DNA of 64,000 bases, taken from positions 186,001 through 250,000 of the forward strand of contig NZ_JAKMAJ010000005.1 of the NCBI RefSeq assembly GCF_022378355.1. The letters are read 5' to 3'. Positions 49,654-59,808 of this stretch are shown piece by piece. Within the stretch, counting starts at the first letter, position 1. Every line of letters begins with the position of its first letter. Position numbers and translations under genes: made by a program. The DNA is from Brenneria bubanii. GTDB lineage: Bacteria > Pseudomonadota > Gammaproteobacteria > Enterobacterales > Enterobacteriaceae. A model generated the notes under the pieces. It was not told the DNA's origin, searched no databases, and was given only the letters and a program-made list of their open reading frames with translations.

Positions 49654-50939
49654 CCTCGCGGAAGTTCAATAACGGGGCGCCGGGCGGCGATCAAACCGCG
49701 AGGCCGCCAGATCATCATCAATACCATCAGCAAACCGAAAAGTAGGATGCGGTAGTCGGAAAAGTCGCGCAGCAGTTCCGGCGCCAGCGTCAGGGCGAAC
49801 GCGGCGATAATCACGCCGGTGATGGAGCCCAGACCGCCCAGCACGATAATCGCCAGAATCAGCGCCGACTCGAAAAAGGTAAAAGAGCTGGGATTGACGA
49901 ACCCCTGATAGCCGGCAAAAAAGACGCCGGCGATGCCGCCGGTCATCGCCCCGATGATGAAAGCCGAAAGCTTGACCGTGACGTGGTTAATGCCCAGCGA
50001 TCGACAGGCGATCTCGTCTTCGCGCAGCGCTTCCCAGGCCTGTCCCATCGGCATGCGGCGCAGACGATCCACCACCAACACCATCAGCGCCACCACGGCC
50101 ACCAGCACCACATAGATAAACTGGTAACGCATATTGGCGTCGTAGGGGATGCCCATCGCCTGATGAAACGGCACGCCGCCGTCGCGGGCCACGCGAAAGA
50201 ATTCCATGCCGAACAACGTCGGCGCCGGCGCCTGAATGCCGTTTGGTCCGCCGGTGACATCCACCCAGTTGGTGAGTACCAGACGGATGATTTCACCGAA
50301 TCCCAGCGTAACGATAGCCAGGTAGTCGCCGTGCGTTCGCAGTACGGGGAAAGCCAGCAGGCCGCCTAATATGGCCGCGGCAATCGGAGAGAGCACCAAC
50401 GCCGCCCAGAAATCCAGGCCCAGAAACTGATGTCCCAGCGCCAGCAGATAGGCGCCCAGCGCATAAAAACCGACGTAGCCCAGATCCAGCAAGCCCGCCA
50501 GCCCCACCACAATATTCAGACCCAGACCGAGCAGCACGTAGATCAGCGCCAGAATCACCGCCTTGAGCAGGTATGAGCTGCCTGCCATACAAAAGGGCGC
50601 CGCGGCGACAATGATGACCGTCGCCAGGATCAGCGCCAGATTCTGACGCCGGGAGGCGGGAATGGTGCGCACCTGCGCGGCTTTGGCTTGTTTGCGTTGC
50701 AGCCAGGCGTGGCCCAAGGGCGACAGCCACAGGGCGCGGAATAGCCCGCGTCCGACAGTCACGATAGCCGACAGCACCAGCGGACGATGCCAGTGAGGAA
50801 TCAAGTCGAAGCCGCTAAGCTGCAATCCGGTGATCGGGCCGAAGACCACCATCGAAATGACAAAGGTCGCCGCCAGATCGAGCAGGAAAGCGCGCGCCGT
50901 CACAGCGGACCTGGCGGAATGGGTGGCGGATAGGCTCAT
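49650..50939 (-). CDS. Branched-chain-type amino-acid ABC transporter permease (LivM-like)
   Basis: 429 residues, close to E. coli LivM. Many membrane helices; [28 protein letters not shown] and [27 protein letters not shown] (EAA-like loop) are typical. The longer N terminus with extra hydrophobic segments is also normal for LivM. Overlaps LivH by 4 bp. Confidence 0.94.
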   Translation of the reverse strand: MSLSATHSARSAVTARAFLLDLAATFVISMVVFGPITGLQLSGFDLIPHWHRPLVLSAIVTVGRGLFRALWLSPLGHAWLQRKQAKAAQVRTIPASRRQNLALILATVIIVAAAPFCMAGSSYLLKAVILALIYVLLGLGLNIVVGLAGLLDLGYVGFYALGAYLLALGHQFLGLDFWAALVLSPIAAAILGGLLAFPVLRTHGDYLAIVTLGFGEIIRLVLTNWVDVTGGPNGIQAPAPTLFGMEFFRVARDGGVPFHQAMGIPYDANMRYQFIYVVLVAVVALMVLVVDRLRRMPMGQAWEALREDEIACRSLGINHVTVKLSAFIIGAMTGGIAGVFFAGYQGFVNPSSFTFFESALILAIIVLGGLGSITGVIIAAFALTLAPELLRDFSDYRILLFGLLMVLMMIWRPRGLIAARRPVIELPRG

Positions 50940-51862
50940 ACTTTCTCCACGGCAGGTTTACCGAATAGACCGCTGGGCTTGAATACCAGCACGATGATGA
51001 GTACGGAAAAGGCAAACACGTCCTTGTAATCGGAGCTGACGAATCCGGCAAAGACCGACTCCATCAGTCCCAACAACAGGCCGCCGAGCAATGCGCCGGG
51101 CAAAGAACCGATGCCGCCCAGTACCGCTGCGGTGAAGGCTTTAATGCCGATAACGAAACCAATTGAAAAATCGAAAGATCCATAGTTGAGGGTCACCAGC
51201 AGGCCGGCTATCGCCGCCATAACCGCGCCGATCACGAAGACCAGAGAAATGATGTAACGGGTGTTGATGCCCAGCAGCGTGGCCATGGTTGGATCCTGCT
51301 GCGTAGCGCGGCAGGCGCGTCCCAGCGGGGTTTTGGCGATAATCCAGGTCAGCAGCGCCATACTGACGGCGGAAATCAGAACAATCAGCGCCTGCGGATA
51401 GGTGATCTGCACGGTATCATCAGCGCCGGCGCCGAGCGGCAGGATGAAAACGCCCTTCAGTATCGTGGGTATGCCTTGCAGGTTGGGCCCCTGAGACAGC
51501 TGTACATAAGACTGTAGGAACAGCGATACGCCAATGGCCGAGATCAGGGGCGCCAGGCGCGCGGACTGGCCCAGCGGCCGGTATGCCACCCGTTCGATCA
51601 CCCAACCATAGGTACCGGTCACCAGCACCACCGCGACCAGCGTAATCAACAGCATGGGCAGCACCGAACTGATGCCGAAATAAGCGCATAGGCTCAAGGC
51701 AATGGCGGTGACGTAAGCCGACACCATATAAACATCGCCATGCGCGAAATTAATCATGCCAATCACGCCATACACCATCGTATAACCGACGGCGATCAGG
51801 CCGTAAATGGCGCCGAGAACCAGACCATTGACCAACTGCTGGACAAAAATATGCAAATCCAT
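50936..51862 (-). CDS. Branched-chain-type amino-acid ABC transporter permease (LivH-like)
   Basis: 308 residues, LivH length. [30 protein letters not shown] is the family hallmark, with [28 protein letters not shown] as the ATPase-docking loop. Forms the membrane channel with LivM. It lies 72 bp after the binding-protein gene. Confidence 0.95.
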   Translation of the reverse strand: MDLHIFVQQLVNGLVLGAIYGLIAVGYTMVYGVIGMINFAHGDVYMVSAYVTAIALSLCAYFGISSVLPMLLITLVAVVLVTGTYGWVIERVAYRPLGQSARLAPLISAIGVSLFLQSYVQLSQGPNLQGIPTILKGVFILPLGAGADDTVQITYPQALIVLISAVSMALLTWIIAKTPLGRACRATQQDPTMATLLGINTRYIISLVFVIGAVMAAIAGLLVTLNYGSFDFSIGFVIGIKAFTAAVLGGIGSLPGALLGGLLLGLMESVFAGFVSSDYKDVFAFSVLIIVLVFKPSGLFGKPAVEKV

Positions 51863-51934
51863 TGGATAACTCTCGCTGTGGGTGGGCGATCCCAGGACCT
51901 CCCAGAACGGCTGAGCAGCCTTAAGGCTCCGAAA

Positions 51935-53068
51935 CTACTGGGAAATCTTTGCGTACGTCCCGTCTGCCTTCCAGCGGTAGAGCACATAGTCGGCGATTTT
52001 CAGGTCGCCGTTGGCGTCCCAGGATTTGGGACCCAGCACGGTCGGCACCTGATTTTTTTTCAGCCAGTCGGCCAACTCGCTCCCGCTGGTGCTCTGCGTC
52101 CCCTGTAGCGCGGCGGCGATGGCCTGCACGCCGGCGTAGGAGTAAAGCGTGAAGCCTTCCGGCTCATAGCCGCTCTGACGCAGCTTTTGCACCACGGCCT
52201 GTCCGGCCGGTTTTTCACGCGGATCGTCGCCGAAAGTAATCAGCATGCCGTTGACATTGCCGCCGCCCCCGGCCGAGGTCAGCAAGGCTTTATCCGCCAG
52301 ACCGTCGCCCCCCATAAACACCGCCTTCACCCCCTGTTCGCGCAGTTGGCGCAGCAGCGCGCCGCCTTCCGCCGTCAAACCGCCGAAATAGACCACATCC
52401 ACATCGGCGCCCTTGATTTTGGTGACCAGCGAATTGAAATCTTTTTCGCCGCGGCTCAGCCCTTCATAAAGCACTTCTTTAACGCCCAAAGCGTTCAGAC
52501 GCGCTTTGGTGGCATCGGCCAGCCCCTTGCCGTAGGTATCCTTGTCATGAATAATCGCCACGCGTTTGGCCTTGAGCTGCTGCACCAGGTATTCGCCGGC
52601 GATGTCGCCTTGCTGATCGTCACGCCCGCAGACCCGCATTACATTGGGTAATTTTCGGCTGGTGACCAACGGGTTGGTGGATCCGGGCGTCACCATAATC
52701 ACATCGGCCTCGGCGTAGGTATCGGATGCGGGGATAGTGCTGGACGAGCAGAAGTGACCAACCACCCCGACGACCTTATCTCGCTCCACCAGTTTGGATG
52801 CCACCGAAACGGCCTGCTTGGGGTCGCACGCGTCGTCGCCCACCACCAGCTCAAGTTTGTTGCCGTTGACGCCGCCGGCCTGATTGATGTCTTCGACGGC
52901 CGCCGCCGCCCCGCGGCGTAGCTGTTCGCCGAAGCTGGCGTTAGCGCCAGTCATCGGCCCGGCGATGGCGATTTTCAGCGTGGACTGGGCCCAACCGGGG
53001 GCGCAGGCGAGGGCCAGAGAAGCAATAGTCAGCCCCATGGTGGTTCGGCGGAGGATCGAAAATGACAT
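51935..53068 (-). CDS. Leu/Ile/Val-type periplasmic binding protein (Peripla_BP_6)
   Basis: 377 residues. Signal peptide of about 27 residues ending APGWAQS, then TLKIAIAGPMTGANASFGEQLRRGAAAAVEDINQAGGVNGNKLELVVGDDACDPKQAVSVASKLV, the LivJ/LivK pattern. It precedes livHMGF in the same transcript. Ligand unknown; the neighbouring catabolic genes point to a lysine-pathway amino acid rather than leucine. Confidence 0.94.
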   Translation of the reverse strand: MSFSILRRTTMGLTIASLALACAPGWAQSTLKIAIAGPMTGANASFGEQLRRGAAAAVEDINQAGGVNGNKLELVVGDDACDPKQAVSVASKLVERDKVVGVVGHFCSSSTIPASDTYAEADVIMVTPGSTNPLVTSRKLPNVMRVCGRDDQQGDIAGEYLVQQLKAKRVAIIHDKDTYGKGLADATKARLNALGVKEVLYEGLSRGEKDFNSLVTKIKGADVDVVYFGGLTAEGGALLRQLREQGVKAVFMGGDGLADKALLTSAGGGGNVNGMLITFGDDPREKPAGQAVVQKLRQSGYEPEGFTLYSYAGVQAIAAALQGTQSTSGSELADWLKKNQVPTVLGPKSWDANGDLKIADYVLYRWKADGTYAKISQ

Positions 53069-53116
53069 GGCAAACTTCCTTCTTTTGGTTAGCGGATAGC
53101 GCTCGACGGCTGAAAC

Positions 53117-54631
53117 TTAAATATCGAAGCGCACACCTTGAGCCAGAGGTAAATCGCAAGAGTAATTAACCGTATTCGTCGCTCTGCGCATGTAGTTTCG
53201 CCAGGCATCGGAACCCGATTCCCGACCGCCGCCGGTTTCTTTTTCGCCGCCGAAAGCGCCGCCGATTTCCGCCCCCGAGGTGCCAATATTCACGTTGGCG
53301 ATACCGCAGTCCGAACCGCGCGCAGAGACAAAGATTTCAGCTTCGCGCAGATTGTTGGTGAAAACCGCGGACGAGAGCCCCTGAGAAACCGCATTTTGCA
53401 GCGCCAGCGCGCTGTCGTAATCGTCGTAACTCAGGACGTACAGAATGGGCGCGAAGGTTTCGCGGCACACCGCCTCCGTCTGTGCCGGCATCTCAATGAT
53501 TGCGGGCTGAACGTAGTAGGCGTCAGGAAACGTCGCTTGCAGCACGCGCTCGCCGCCGAATACCTTGCCGCCTTCGGCGATCGCCGCCTGAATGGCGGAC
53601 TGCATGCCGTCGAACGACGCCCGATCGATCAGCGGACCAATCAGCGTTTCCGGTTGCAGCGGACTGCCAACCAGCAGCCTGGCATAAGCATTTTTGAGGC
53701 GCGTCACCAGCTCGTCGCGGATATCGGCATGGACGATCAGACGGCGCGTGCTGGTACAGCGCTGTCCGGCGGTTCCCACCGCGGCGAACAGAATGCCGCG
53801 CACCGCCAGATCAAGGTCGGCGGAGGGCGTAACGATTACCGCATTGTTGCCGCCCAGCTCAAGCAGGCTGCGGCCAAAACGCTGCGCCACGCGCGGGCCG
53901 ATTTCACGCCCCATACGGGTGCTGCCGGTGGCGGAAATCAGCGCCACGTCAGGGTGATCCACCAGCGCTTCGCCGACATCGCGCAGTCCCGGCAGCACCA
54001 GGCTCAACCCTGGCGGCGCATCGCCAAAACGCTTAACGGCGCGTTCGAACATGGTCTGGCAGGCCAGGGAGGTCAGCGGCGTTTTCTCGGAAGGTTTCCA
54101 GACCACCGCATTGCCGCATACCATCGCCAGCGAGAAATTCCATGACCACACCGCCACCGGAAAATTGAAAGCGCTGATCACGCCGACGACGCCCAGCGGA
54201 TGCCAGCTTTCCATCATCCGGTGGCCGGGCCGTTCGGAGGCGATGGTCAGGCCATACAGTTGACGCGACAGACCGACGGCGAAATCGCAGATATCGATCA
54301 TCTCCTGCACCTCGCCCAGTCCTTCCGTCAGGATCTTGCCCGCTTCCAGCGAAATCAGCTTGCCCAGGTGTTCTTTTCCGGCGCGCAGCTCTTCGCCAAG
54401 CAGGCGGATCAGTTCGCCGCGCCGCGGCGCCGGCACATCGCGCCACGTGCTGAAAGCCTGAACGGCGCGGGCCACGCCATGTTGAATGTCATCCGGCGTC
54501 GCGCGATGAACCTGAGCGATAAGGGCGCCGTCAATAGGAGAACGCACCTTGAGATCGCCGCCGGTGACGAGATTCGACGGAACGCCGAGCGTTGAGAGTA
54601 AAGATTGGACTTGAATAGCTGTTTGACTCAT
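53117..54631 (-). CDS. Aldehyde dehydrogenase, aminoadipate-semialdehyde (AmaB/ALDH7A1) type
   Basis: 504 residues. Catalytic Cys in GQRCTSTRRL, general-base Glu in LELGGNNA, cofactor region GSTRMGREI. The tail NIGTSGAEIGGAFGGEKETGGGRESGSDAWRNYMRRATNTVNY is characteristic of the ALDH7 group, which oxidises 2-aminoadipate-6-semialdehyde (in equilibrium with piperideine-6-carboxylate) to aminoadipate with NAD(P). It is the first gene of the minus-strand transcript leading into the LIV-type transporter and the AmaA-like oxidase, which would supply its substrate. Assignment is by family and context. Confidence 0.85.
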   Translation of the reverse strand: MSQTAIQVQSLLSTLGVPSNLVTGGDLKVRSPIDGALIAQVHRATPDDIQHGVARAVQAFSTWRDVPAPRRGELIRLLGEELRAGKEHLGKLISLEAGKILTEGLGEVQEMIDICDFAVGLSRQLYGLTIASERPGHRMMESWHPLGVVGVISAFNFPVAVWSWNFSLAMVCGNAVVWKPSEKTPLTSLACQTMFERAVKRFGDAPPGLSLVLPGLRDVGEALVDHPDVALISATGSTRMGREIGPRVAQRFGRSLLELGGNNAVIVTPSADLDLAVRGILFAAVGTAGQRCTSTRRLIVHADIRDELVTRLKNAYARLLVGSPLQPETLIGPLIDRASFDGMQSAIQAAIAEGGKVFGGERVLQATFPDAYYVQPAIIEMPAQTEAVCRETFAPILYVLSYDDYDSALALQNAVSQGLSSAVFTNNLREAEIFVSARGSDCGIANVNIGTSGAEIGGAFGGEKETGGGRESGSDAWRNYMRRATNTVNYSCDLPLAQGVRFDI

Positions 54632-54963
54632 AAAATACTCGCTTAGAGATATTTATGGCATATCAACGCCATTTATTTATCATGGTGGAAAAAGTTTCCT
54701 ATATACAGCAAAATGAAAAGCAAGGTTCATGCCATCAATTCCATTAGAATGAATAGTTATCTGCATCATTAGACCTGAAGGTGATAATTTCCCCGGAAAT
54801 CATGGAAAAATAAGCGCGGATAAGGCACAAACGTCTGGGTAAGGAAATGAATTTCTGATTTAATCTGGAGAGATAATGCTTGCCGCATTGCTCTTTTTTG
54901 GGGCGAAAAGTTAAGTTTTGGCGCATCCTGCCGTGGAGCGTGGTGCATTGATAGGATAACGAA
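54632..54963. other. Divergent promoter region between the dehydrogenase and the cupin-XRE regulator
   Basis: 332 bp without a gene. Moderately AT-rich; it must contain both divergent promoters and the regulator's operator, but no site is convincing. AGGA at about 54952 serves the regulator start. Confidence 0.5.
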
Positions 54964-55578
54964 ATGAACTCTGGTATTGATAAAAACGCAACGGAAACGG
55001 CGTTGGGACAGCGCATTCGCGCTCTGCGAACCAGCAAGGGATGGACGCTGGAACAGGCAAGTCAGGCCTGCGGTCTGGCCCGTTCGACTTTATCCAAGAT
55101 CGAAAACGAACAGATGTCCCCCACCTATGATGCGCTGATCAAACTGGCCGCCGGGTTCAACATCGATCTGAGCGAACTGTTCGCCATGCGACATGCGCCA
55201 ATGGGCGCGGGACGCCGCAGCGTTACCCGGTCCGGCGCAGGAATGCCGCATGACACGCCCTACTATCACCACATGCTGCTGTGCAACGATCTCTCCAACA
55301 AAGTCATGGTGCCGTTCCGCTCGAAGATTGTGGCGCGCGCGTTTAGCGAGTTCGACGACTGGAGCCGTCATACGGGCGAGGAGTTCGTCTATGTGTTAAG
55401 CGGTCAGATTCGCCTGTTTACCGAGTTCTACGAACCGGTGGACCTGGCGTCGGGCGACAGTTGGTACATAGACAGCCGCATGGGTCACTGCGTAATAAGC
55501 CTGAGCGAAAAAGATGCCGACGTGCTGTGGGTCAGCACCATCCATCCCTGGAGCATGAATGATGTGAAGGGAGGTTGA
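54964..55578 (+). CDS. XRE-cupin transcriptional regulator
   Basis: 204 residues. N-terminal HTH (LGQRIRALRTSKGWTLEQASQACGLARSTLSKIENEQMSPTYDALIKLAAGF) joined to a C-terminal cupin barrel (HTGEEFVYVLSGQIRLFTEFYEPVDLASGDSWYIDSRMGH). This architecture (PuuR, SutR-like) senses small amino-acid or amine metabolites. Divergent from the dehydrogenase-transport-oxidase operon and next to the cyclodeaminase homologue, so it is the obvious cluster regulator. Confidence 0.9.
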   Translation: MNSGIDKNATETALGQRIRALRTSKGWTLEQASQACGLARSTLSKIENEQMSPTYDALIKLAAGFNIDLSELFAMRHAPMGAGRRSVTRSGAGMPHDTPYYHHMLLCNDLSNKVMVPFRSKIVARAFSEFDDWSRHTGEEFVYVLSGQIRLFTEFYEPVDLASGDSWYIDSRMGHCVISLSEKDADVLWVSTIHPWSMNDVKGG

Positions 55579-55582
55579 ATAT

Positions 55583-55604
55583 TTCCCGGGCCGCTGCCCG
55601 GGAA
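55583..55604. terminator. Perfect hairpin between convergent genes
   Basis: TTCCCGGGC (55583-55591) and GCCCGGGAA (55596-55604) form nine perfect pairs with a CGCT loop, between the stop of the regulator and the stop of the minus-strand gene; probably terminates both. Confidence 0.6.
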
Positions 55605-55614
55605 TCGGCGCGCG

Positions 55615-56529
55615 TCACGCCAGACCAGCCACCGTTGCCGCCAGTTTGGCTGCGGCCAGATCCCATAGCGCGGTGCCCACGGTTTTAAACATCACCGGGC
55701 GCCCCTCGCGAGGACGTGGGTTCACCACCCCGCCGATCTCCCTGACGTTGCTCCACGCTACCCCGGCCTGCATCAAATCACCCGCCTCTTCCTGAGCGCC
55801 TTCCAGCGTATCGACGAACAGGTCGCAGCGATTCACCACCGATGGGGCAATCTCCACCATCTCCGGTTGATAGGCGCCGACGGCGATAATGGTGCTGTGA
55901 TTCGGCACCGGCACCGAAAGCACCGGCGTACGGCTGGTGGTCGCCGAAACAATCAGTCCGGCCTGCGCCTCGCGTTCGTCCACCGATTCAATCGCTTCCG
56001 CATCCACTCCCAGCTGTTCGCGTACATACTCCGCCAGCGCCGCCGCGCGCGCCAGGCGCTTTGATAAAATACGTACCCGGCGTAACGGCCATTGCGCGGC
56101 AAAGGCCTGAATATGCGCTTTCGCCTGTACGCCGGATCCAATCAGCAACAGGCTATCGGCATCCGGATGAGCCAGTTTACGTGCGCCCAGCAGCGAAAGC
56201 GCAGCCGTGCGCCGTGCGGTGACGGTCGGCGCATCCAGCGAGAGCAAGCGTTCGCCGGTATCGGCGCGCATCAGCACCAGTTCGCCCTGAATCGCCGGCA
56301 GGCCGCGATCGGGATTGCCTGAATGTACGGTAAGCAGCTTTACACATAAATGTTGGGGATCGGAAGCTGGCATCATCAGCAATACGCCGCCGTTCTGAGC
56401 GGGTACGCTCTGACGCACCGGCGCCTGCGCCTGCCCGTTCAGCGCCAGTTGGGCCATGTGGTCCAGGGCATCGACCAGACGATCGTAAGGAAGTAGTTTG
56501 GCCGTCGCTTCGGCATCGAAGAATTTCAC
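55615..56529 (-). CDS. Ornithine cyclodeaminase/mu-crystallin-family protein
   Basis: 304 residues from GTG at 56527-56529, preceded by AGGAG; the longer reading upstream overlaps this ribosome site and is rejected. Rossmann segment LLLIGSGVQAKAHIQAFAAQWPLRRVRILSKR, N-terminal QAPVRQSVPAQNGGVLLMMPA and KLLTVHSGNPDRGLPAIQGELVLM are family features. Members include ornithine cyclodeaminase, lysine cyclodeaminase and ketimine reductases such as piperideine-2-carboxylate reductase. In a cluster with AmaA/AmaB-like genes a lysine-to-pipecolate step is attractive. It follows the membrane protein gene by 46 bp. Confidence 0.82.
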   Translation of the reverse strand: MKFFDAEATAKLLPYDRLVDALDHMAQLALNGQAQAPVRQSVPAQNGGVLLMMPASDPQHLCVKLLTVHSGNPDRGLPAIQGELVLMRADTGERLLSLDAPTVTARRTAALSLLGARKLAHPDADSLLLIGSGVQAKAHIQAFAAQWPLRRVRILSKRLARAAALAEYVREQLGVDAEAIESVDEREAQAGLIVSATTSRTPVLSVPVPNHSTIIAVGAYQPEMVEIAPSVVNRCDLFVDTLEGAQEEAGDLMQAGVAWSNVREIGGVVNPRPREGRPVMFKTVGTALWDLAAAKLAATVAGLA

Positions 56530-56575
56530 AACAGGACTCCTAAATAAGTAACTCGGGCGGGCGCAGACAGGATTT

Positions 56576-57940
56576 TTATCCATACAGATAGGCCACGCCA
56601 ACGATGGCGGTGGAAACGACGAACATCAGCCCAACGAAGCTGCGGTTCCATAGCAGGCCGACTTTTTGCGGTTTTACGCCGCACAGCGCGCCGGTCAGCA
56701 AAGACATGGCGCTGATGGGCGATATGGCGATCGCCATCGCCCAACCGAGCGTCAGCGCCAGGGCCAGCGCCATCGGGTGCGTCATTCCCAACTCGCTGGC
56801 GCCGAATATCTGAGCCAGCAACACCACGAAAATCGAGTGGGGAATAAACAGGCCGCCGGCCAGCGGAACCACCAGCAAGCAGGCCAGCAACACCGCCAAG
56901 GCCGGAAAATGGGCAGTCTGTAATGCCTGCCATCCGGGCTGCTGCTGGATAGTCAGCGAAATAGCGGCGCCAATCACATTGGCCGACAGGAAAATGGCGC
57001 TTTCCATTCGCATGGAGCCGATGTTGCTGAAGATCTGCTCCGCCCGCTGGCGCAGACCCACAGGGGGCGCCGAACGCTCACAACAGAGCCAGGCCAGCGC
57101 GAACAGCGGCAGCACAAATACCGTCGCAACCACGAATGACCATTGTAACCAGATATGGATGCCGATCACAGCGGCCAGCAATAGCACGCAGGCCAGCAGC
57201 ACGCCGATCAGGCTGTGCAGAGAGCCGTCGCGCCCGATGCCTTTGGGCGCGGCGTCACTGCGCGCGCCTTCGCAACGCATCGCCCAAAGGCAGGTGACGG
57301 CCATCATCAACAGCGCCGAGGCGAATGCGGCGGCGATGAAATAGGTCGCGTTCAGCGCCGTCAACGCGGTGGTGACAATCGCAAACCCCAATCCCATCGG
57401 CGACCAGATGGTCATCAGAACCGCGCCGCGCATCCCGGCCAACAGCATCATGCGCGCTTCTCCCTCGGCCGGTTTTTCCCTGCCATTGCCGAGTTGGTCG
57501 GCGATAAGCGGGATAATGCCGACATTAAACAACAGGCTCAGAAAATGGCTGCCGGCGTTCACCGCCGCATAGCGCCGGCTGATGGGAAACGAAAGCAGGT
57601 ATCCCGCCGCCTGGCGCACGGTGCCGGAGCGACTGACCGGATAACGCAGCAGGCCGAGAACAATCAGCAGACATGAAAACGCCACCCCTTGCGCCAGCGC
57701 CTGCGCCATAACCTGTTGTTGCGACGGGTAGCGCCACGCCACCCACGCAAAGGCCGCAACAGCGCCGAGGCAGAATCCCCGCGCCAGCGCCGAGAGGGCG
57801 TTAAAGCGCAATAGCGTAGCCAGCACCGTAGCGCCCATGGCGATCGCCAGCCAGGGTGAACCGGGGAAAACATTAGCCAGAATCAGAGCGATAGCCGCCA
57901 GCAGATGGGCACAGCCGGCAAGCAATTCAAACAGGCTCAA
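56576..57940 (-). CDS. Polytopic inner-membrane protein, family not recognised (transporter-like)
   Basis: 454 residues if the TTG at 57938-57940 is used (AAGGTGA just upstream); no ATG fits better. About 10-12 hydrophobic helices in two halves, with paired segments ISRRYAAVNAGSHFLSLLFNVGIIPLI and AILLTG-like SPISAMSLLTGALCG near the ends, which recalls ion-transporter-superfamily proteins with re-entrant loops. I cannot name its family. It is the first gene of the pair with the cyclodeaminase homologue, so uptake or export of the same amino acid or its product is a reasonable guess. Confidence 0.7.
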   Translation of the reverse strand: MSLFELLAGCAHLLAAIALILANVFPGSPWLAIAMGATVLATLLRFNALSALARGFCLGAVAAFAWVAWRYPSQQQVMAQALAQGVAFSCLLIVLGLLRYPVSRSGTVRQAAGYLLSFPISRRYAAVNAGSHFLSLLFNVGIIPLIADQLGNGREKPAEGEARMMLLAGMRGAVLMTIWSPMGLGFAIVTTALTALNATYFIAAAFASALLMMAVTCLWAMRCEGARSDAAPKGIGRDGSLHSLIGVLLACVLLLAAVIGIHIWLQWSFVVATVFVLPLFALAWLCCERSAPPVGLRQRAEQIFSNIGSMRMESAIFLSANVIGAAISLTIQQQPGWQALQTAHFPALAVLLACLLVVPLAGGLFIPHSIFVVLLAQIFGASELGMTHPMALALALTLGWAMAIAISPISAMSLLTGALCGVKPQKVGLLWNRSFVGLMFVVSTAIVGVAYLYG

Positions 57941-58297
57941 GCGATCACCTTCGTCAATAGGTTATCCCCTTCATCTTTCAGGTTACAGGCAAGCGACAGC
58001 CTTCCCGCCGCAAGCGACGTTTAGCATTCCTGCCGGCGATTTTTAAATCATTCGATGAGATCAGAATATCACGCTTGATTCTTATGGGAAAAAATTTCTA
58101 TGATATGAAATATATATCAGCGGGAAGGCGAAGCCTCGCCTCAACCAGCGACAGCCTCTATGGAATGGCGTTTTGCTGATTGAAAACGTGACGCTCTCCA
58201 TGCGGCGGCGTTTCCTCACCCGTTAACCTACCCTGACGCGTGATGAAACCGCCGCTTCGGCGGCTTTCAACCAGGGGATCGTGCGAAGAGCAAGCGC
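57941..58297. other. Intergenic region, 357 bp, with a hairpin at the end of the ABC operon
   Basis: CCGCCG (58249-58254) pairs with CGGCGG (58258-58263) inside short flanking A/T pairs, 35 bp after the end of the minus-strand ABC operon; a weak terminator. The rest includes an AT-rich stretch (58050-58120) that probably holds the promoter of the membrane-protein gene. No gene is seen. Confidence 0.5.
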
Positions 58298-59038
58298 TCA
58301 GTGCTGATGCAGATCGCTCAGAAAACGCTGCGCGCGCGGATGCTGCGGAGCGCGGAAGAAATTCTCCGGCGCCGCTTTTTCCAGAATCTGCCCCTGATCC
58401 ATAAACCAGACGGTATCGGCCACGTCACGCGCAAAGTTCATCTCATGAGTGACGCACATCATCGTCATCCCTTCCTGCGCCAGACCGCGCATGACGTTCA
58501 GCACTTCCCCGACCATTTCCGGGTCCAGCGCCGAAGTCGGTTCGTCAAACAGCATCACCGGCGGCTTCATCGCCAGCGCGCGGGCTATCGCCACGCGCTG
58601 CTGCTGACCGCCGGAAAGCTGGGCCGGATACGCATTGGCTTTATGAGACAAGCCGACGCGTTCCAGCAGCTCGCCCGCGTGCTTGCGGGCTTCAGCGCGT
58701 TTAACGCCCAGCACTTTCACCGGCGACATCATGATATTTTCCAGGACCGAAACGTGCGGAAACAGATTGAAGTTCTGGAACACAAAACCAATGCGGGTTC
58801 GCAACTGGTTCAGGCGCGTACTGGTGCCGTGAATATCGATGCCGTCGAACAGAATTTGCCCCTGTTCAATCGGCTCAAGTCGATTGACCGTACGAATCAA
58901 CGTGGATTTGCCGGAGCCCGACGGGCCGCAGACCACCACCACTTCGCCGCTTTTAATCTCGGCATTTAAATCGGTCAGAGCCTGATAGTCGCCATACCAT
59001 TTGCTGACCTTGTTGAACATAATCATCGGTCTCATCAT
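58298..59038 (-). CDS. Polar amino-acid ABC transporter ATPase (GlnQ/GltL-like)
   Basis: 246 residues, from [25 protein letters not shown]. Walker [10 protein letters not shown], signature [15 protein letters not shown], Walker [22 protein letters not shown]-loop in CVTHEMNFA. The DPEMVGEVL stretch is typical for the GlnQ group. Starts within the end of the second permease gene. No binding protein is encoded in the same operon. Confidence 0.94.
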   Translation of the reverse strand: MMRPMIMFNKVSKWYGDYQALTDLNAEIKSGEVVVVCGPSGSGKSTLIRTVNRLEPIEQGQILFDGIDIHGTSTRLNQLRTRIGFVFQNFNLFPHVSVLENIMMSPVKVLGVKRAEARKHAGELLERVGLSHKANAYPAQLSGGQQQRVAIARALAMKPPVMLFDEPTSALDPEMVGEVLNVMRGLAQEGMTMMCVTHEMNFARDVADTVWFMDQGQILEKAAPENFFRAPQHPRAQRFLSDLHQH

Positions 59039-59808
59039 TCATTCCTTATTGCGATGGCATTGGGGTCAGTAACCGGGTTTGGCGCCTGGTTTTCATTGCG
59101 GCGTTTATTATCGATATGCGCTTCCAGCCGGTTCGCCAGCCAGGTCAGGCTGAAACAGATGATGTAATACCCCAGCGCGACGATGGCGAACACCTGAAAA
59201 GGTTTGGTAAGCAGTTGATTATTTACCTGATTGGCCGCATAGGTCAGTTCGGGCACGCTGATGACGTAGCCCAGCGTGCTGTCTTTGATAATCGAAACCA
59301 GTTGGCTCACCAGACTTGGCAAGGTGTTGTAGAGCGCCTGCGGCAAGATCACCATACGAAAGGCTTTGATGTGGCTCATCCCCAGCGCGCGCGACGCTTC
59401 ATATTGACCCGACGGCAGCGCCTGAATCCCTCCGCGGACGATTTCGGCAATATAGGCGCTTTCATAAATCACCAGCGTACACAGCATGGTGGAAAACCCG
59501 CTGATGTTATGGCCGATAAGCAGCGGGACGCAGAAATAGGTCCAGAACACCACCATCAACAGCGGGATCCCGCGCAACACATAGACCCAGCAGGCCGCCG
59601 GCCAGCTTAGCCAGCGAAACGGGGAGATGCGCGCGACGCCGAGCAGCACGCCGATGGGAAAGGCGAAGATCACCGCCAGCAGCGAGATCAGCAAGGTACA
59701 GAGAATGCCGCCCAGCGGGCCTTTGGGATACTGGCCCATCAGAAACAGCATCCCGTTATCATGCAATATGGTAAACATTTCCAACACGGGGTTACCTCGC
59801 ATAAACAC
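59035..59808 (-). CDS. Polar amino-acid ABC transporter permease (GltK-like)
   Basis: 257 residues, HisMQ family. EAA loop [30 protein letters not shown]; five or so helices and a basic C-terminal tail. Overlaps the first permease by 17 bp and the ATPase by 4 bp. Confidence 0.92.
   Translation of the reverse strand: MFMRGNPVLEMFTILHDNGMLFLMGQYPKGPLGGILCTLLISLLAVIFAFPIGVLLGVARISPFRWLSWPAACWVYVLRGIPLLMVVFWTYFCVPLLIGHNISGFSTMLCTLVIYESAYIAEIVRGGIQALPSGQYEASRALGMSHIKAFRMVILPQALYNTLPSLVSQLVSIIKDSTLGYVISVPELTYAANQVNNQLLTKPFQVFAIVALGYYIICFSLTWLANRLEAHIDNKRRNENQAPNPVTDPNAIAIRNE

Noticed and set aside
54916-54933. Sigma-54-like promoter TTTTGGCGCATCCTGCC before the cupin-XRE gene
   Set aside because: GG/GC spacing fits but the -12 and -24 blocks are poor and no NtrC-type sites were seen; too weak to report.
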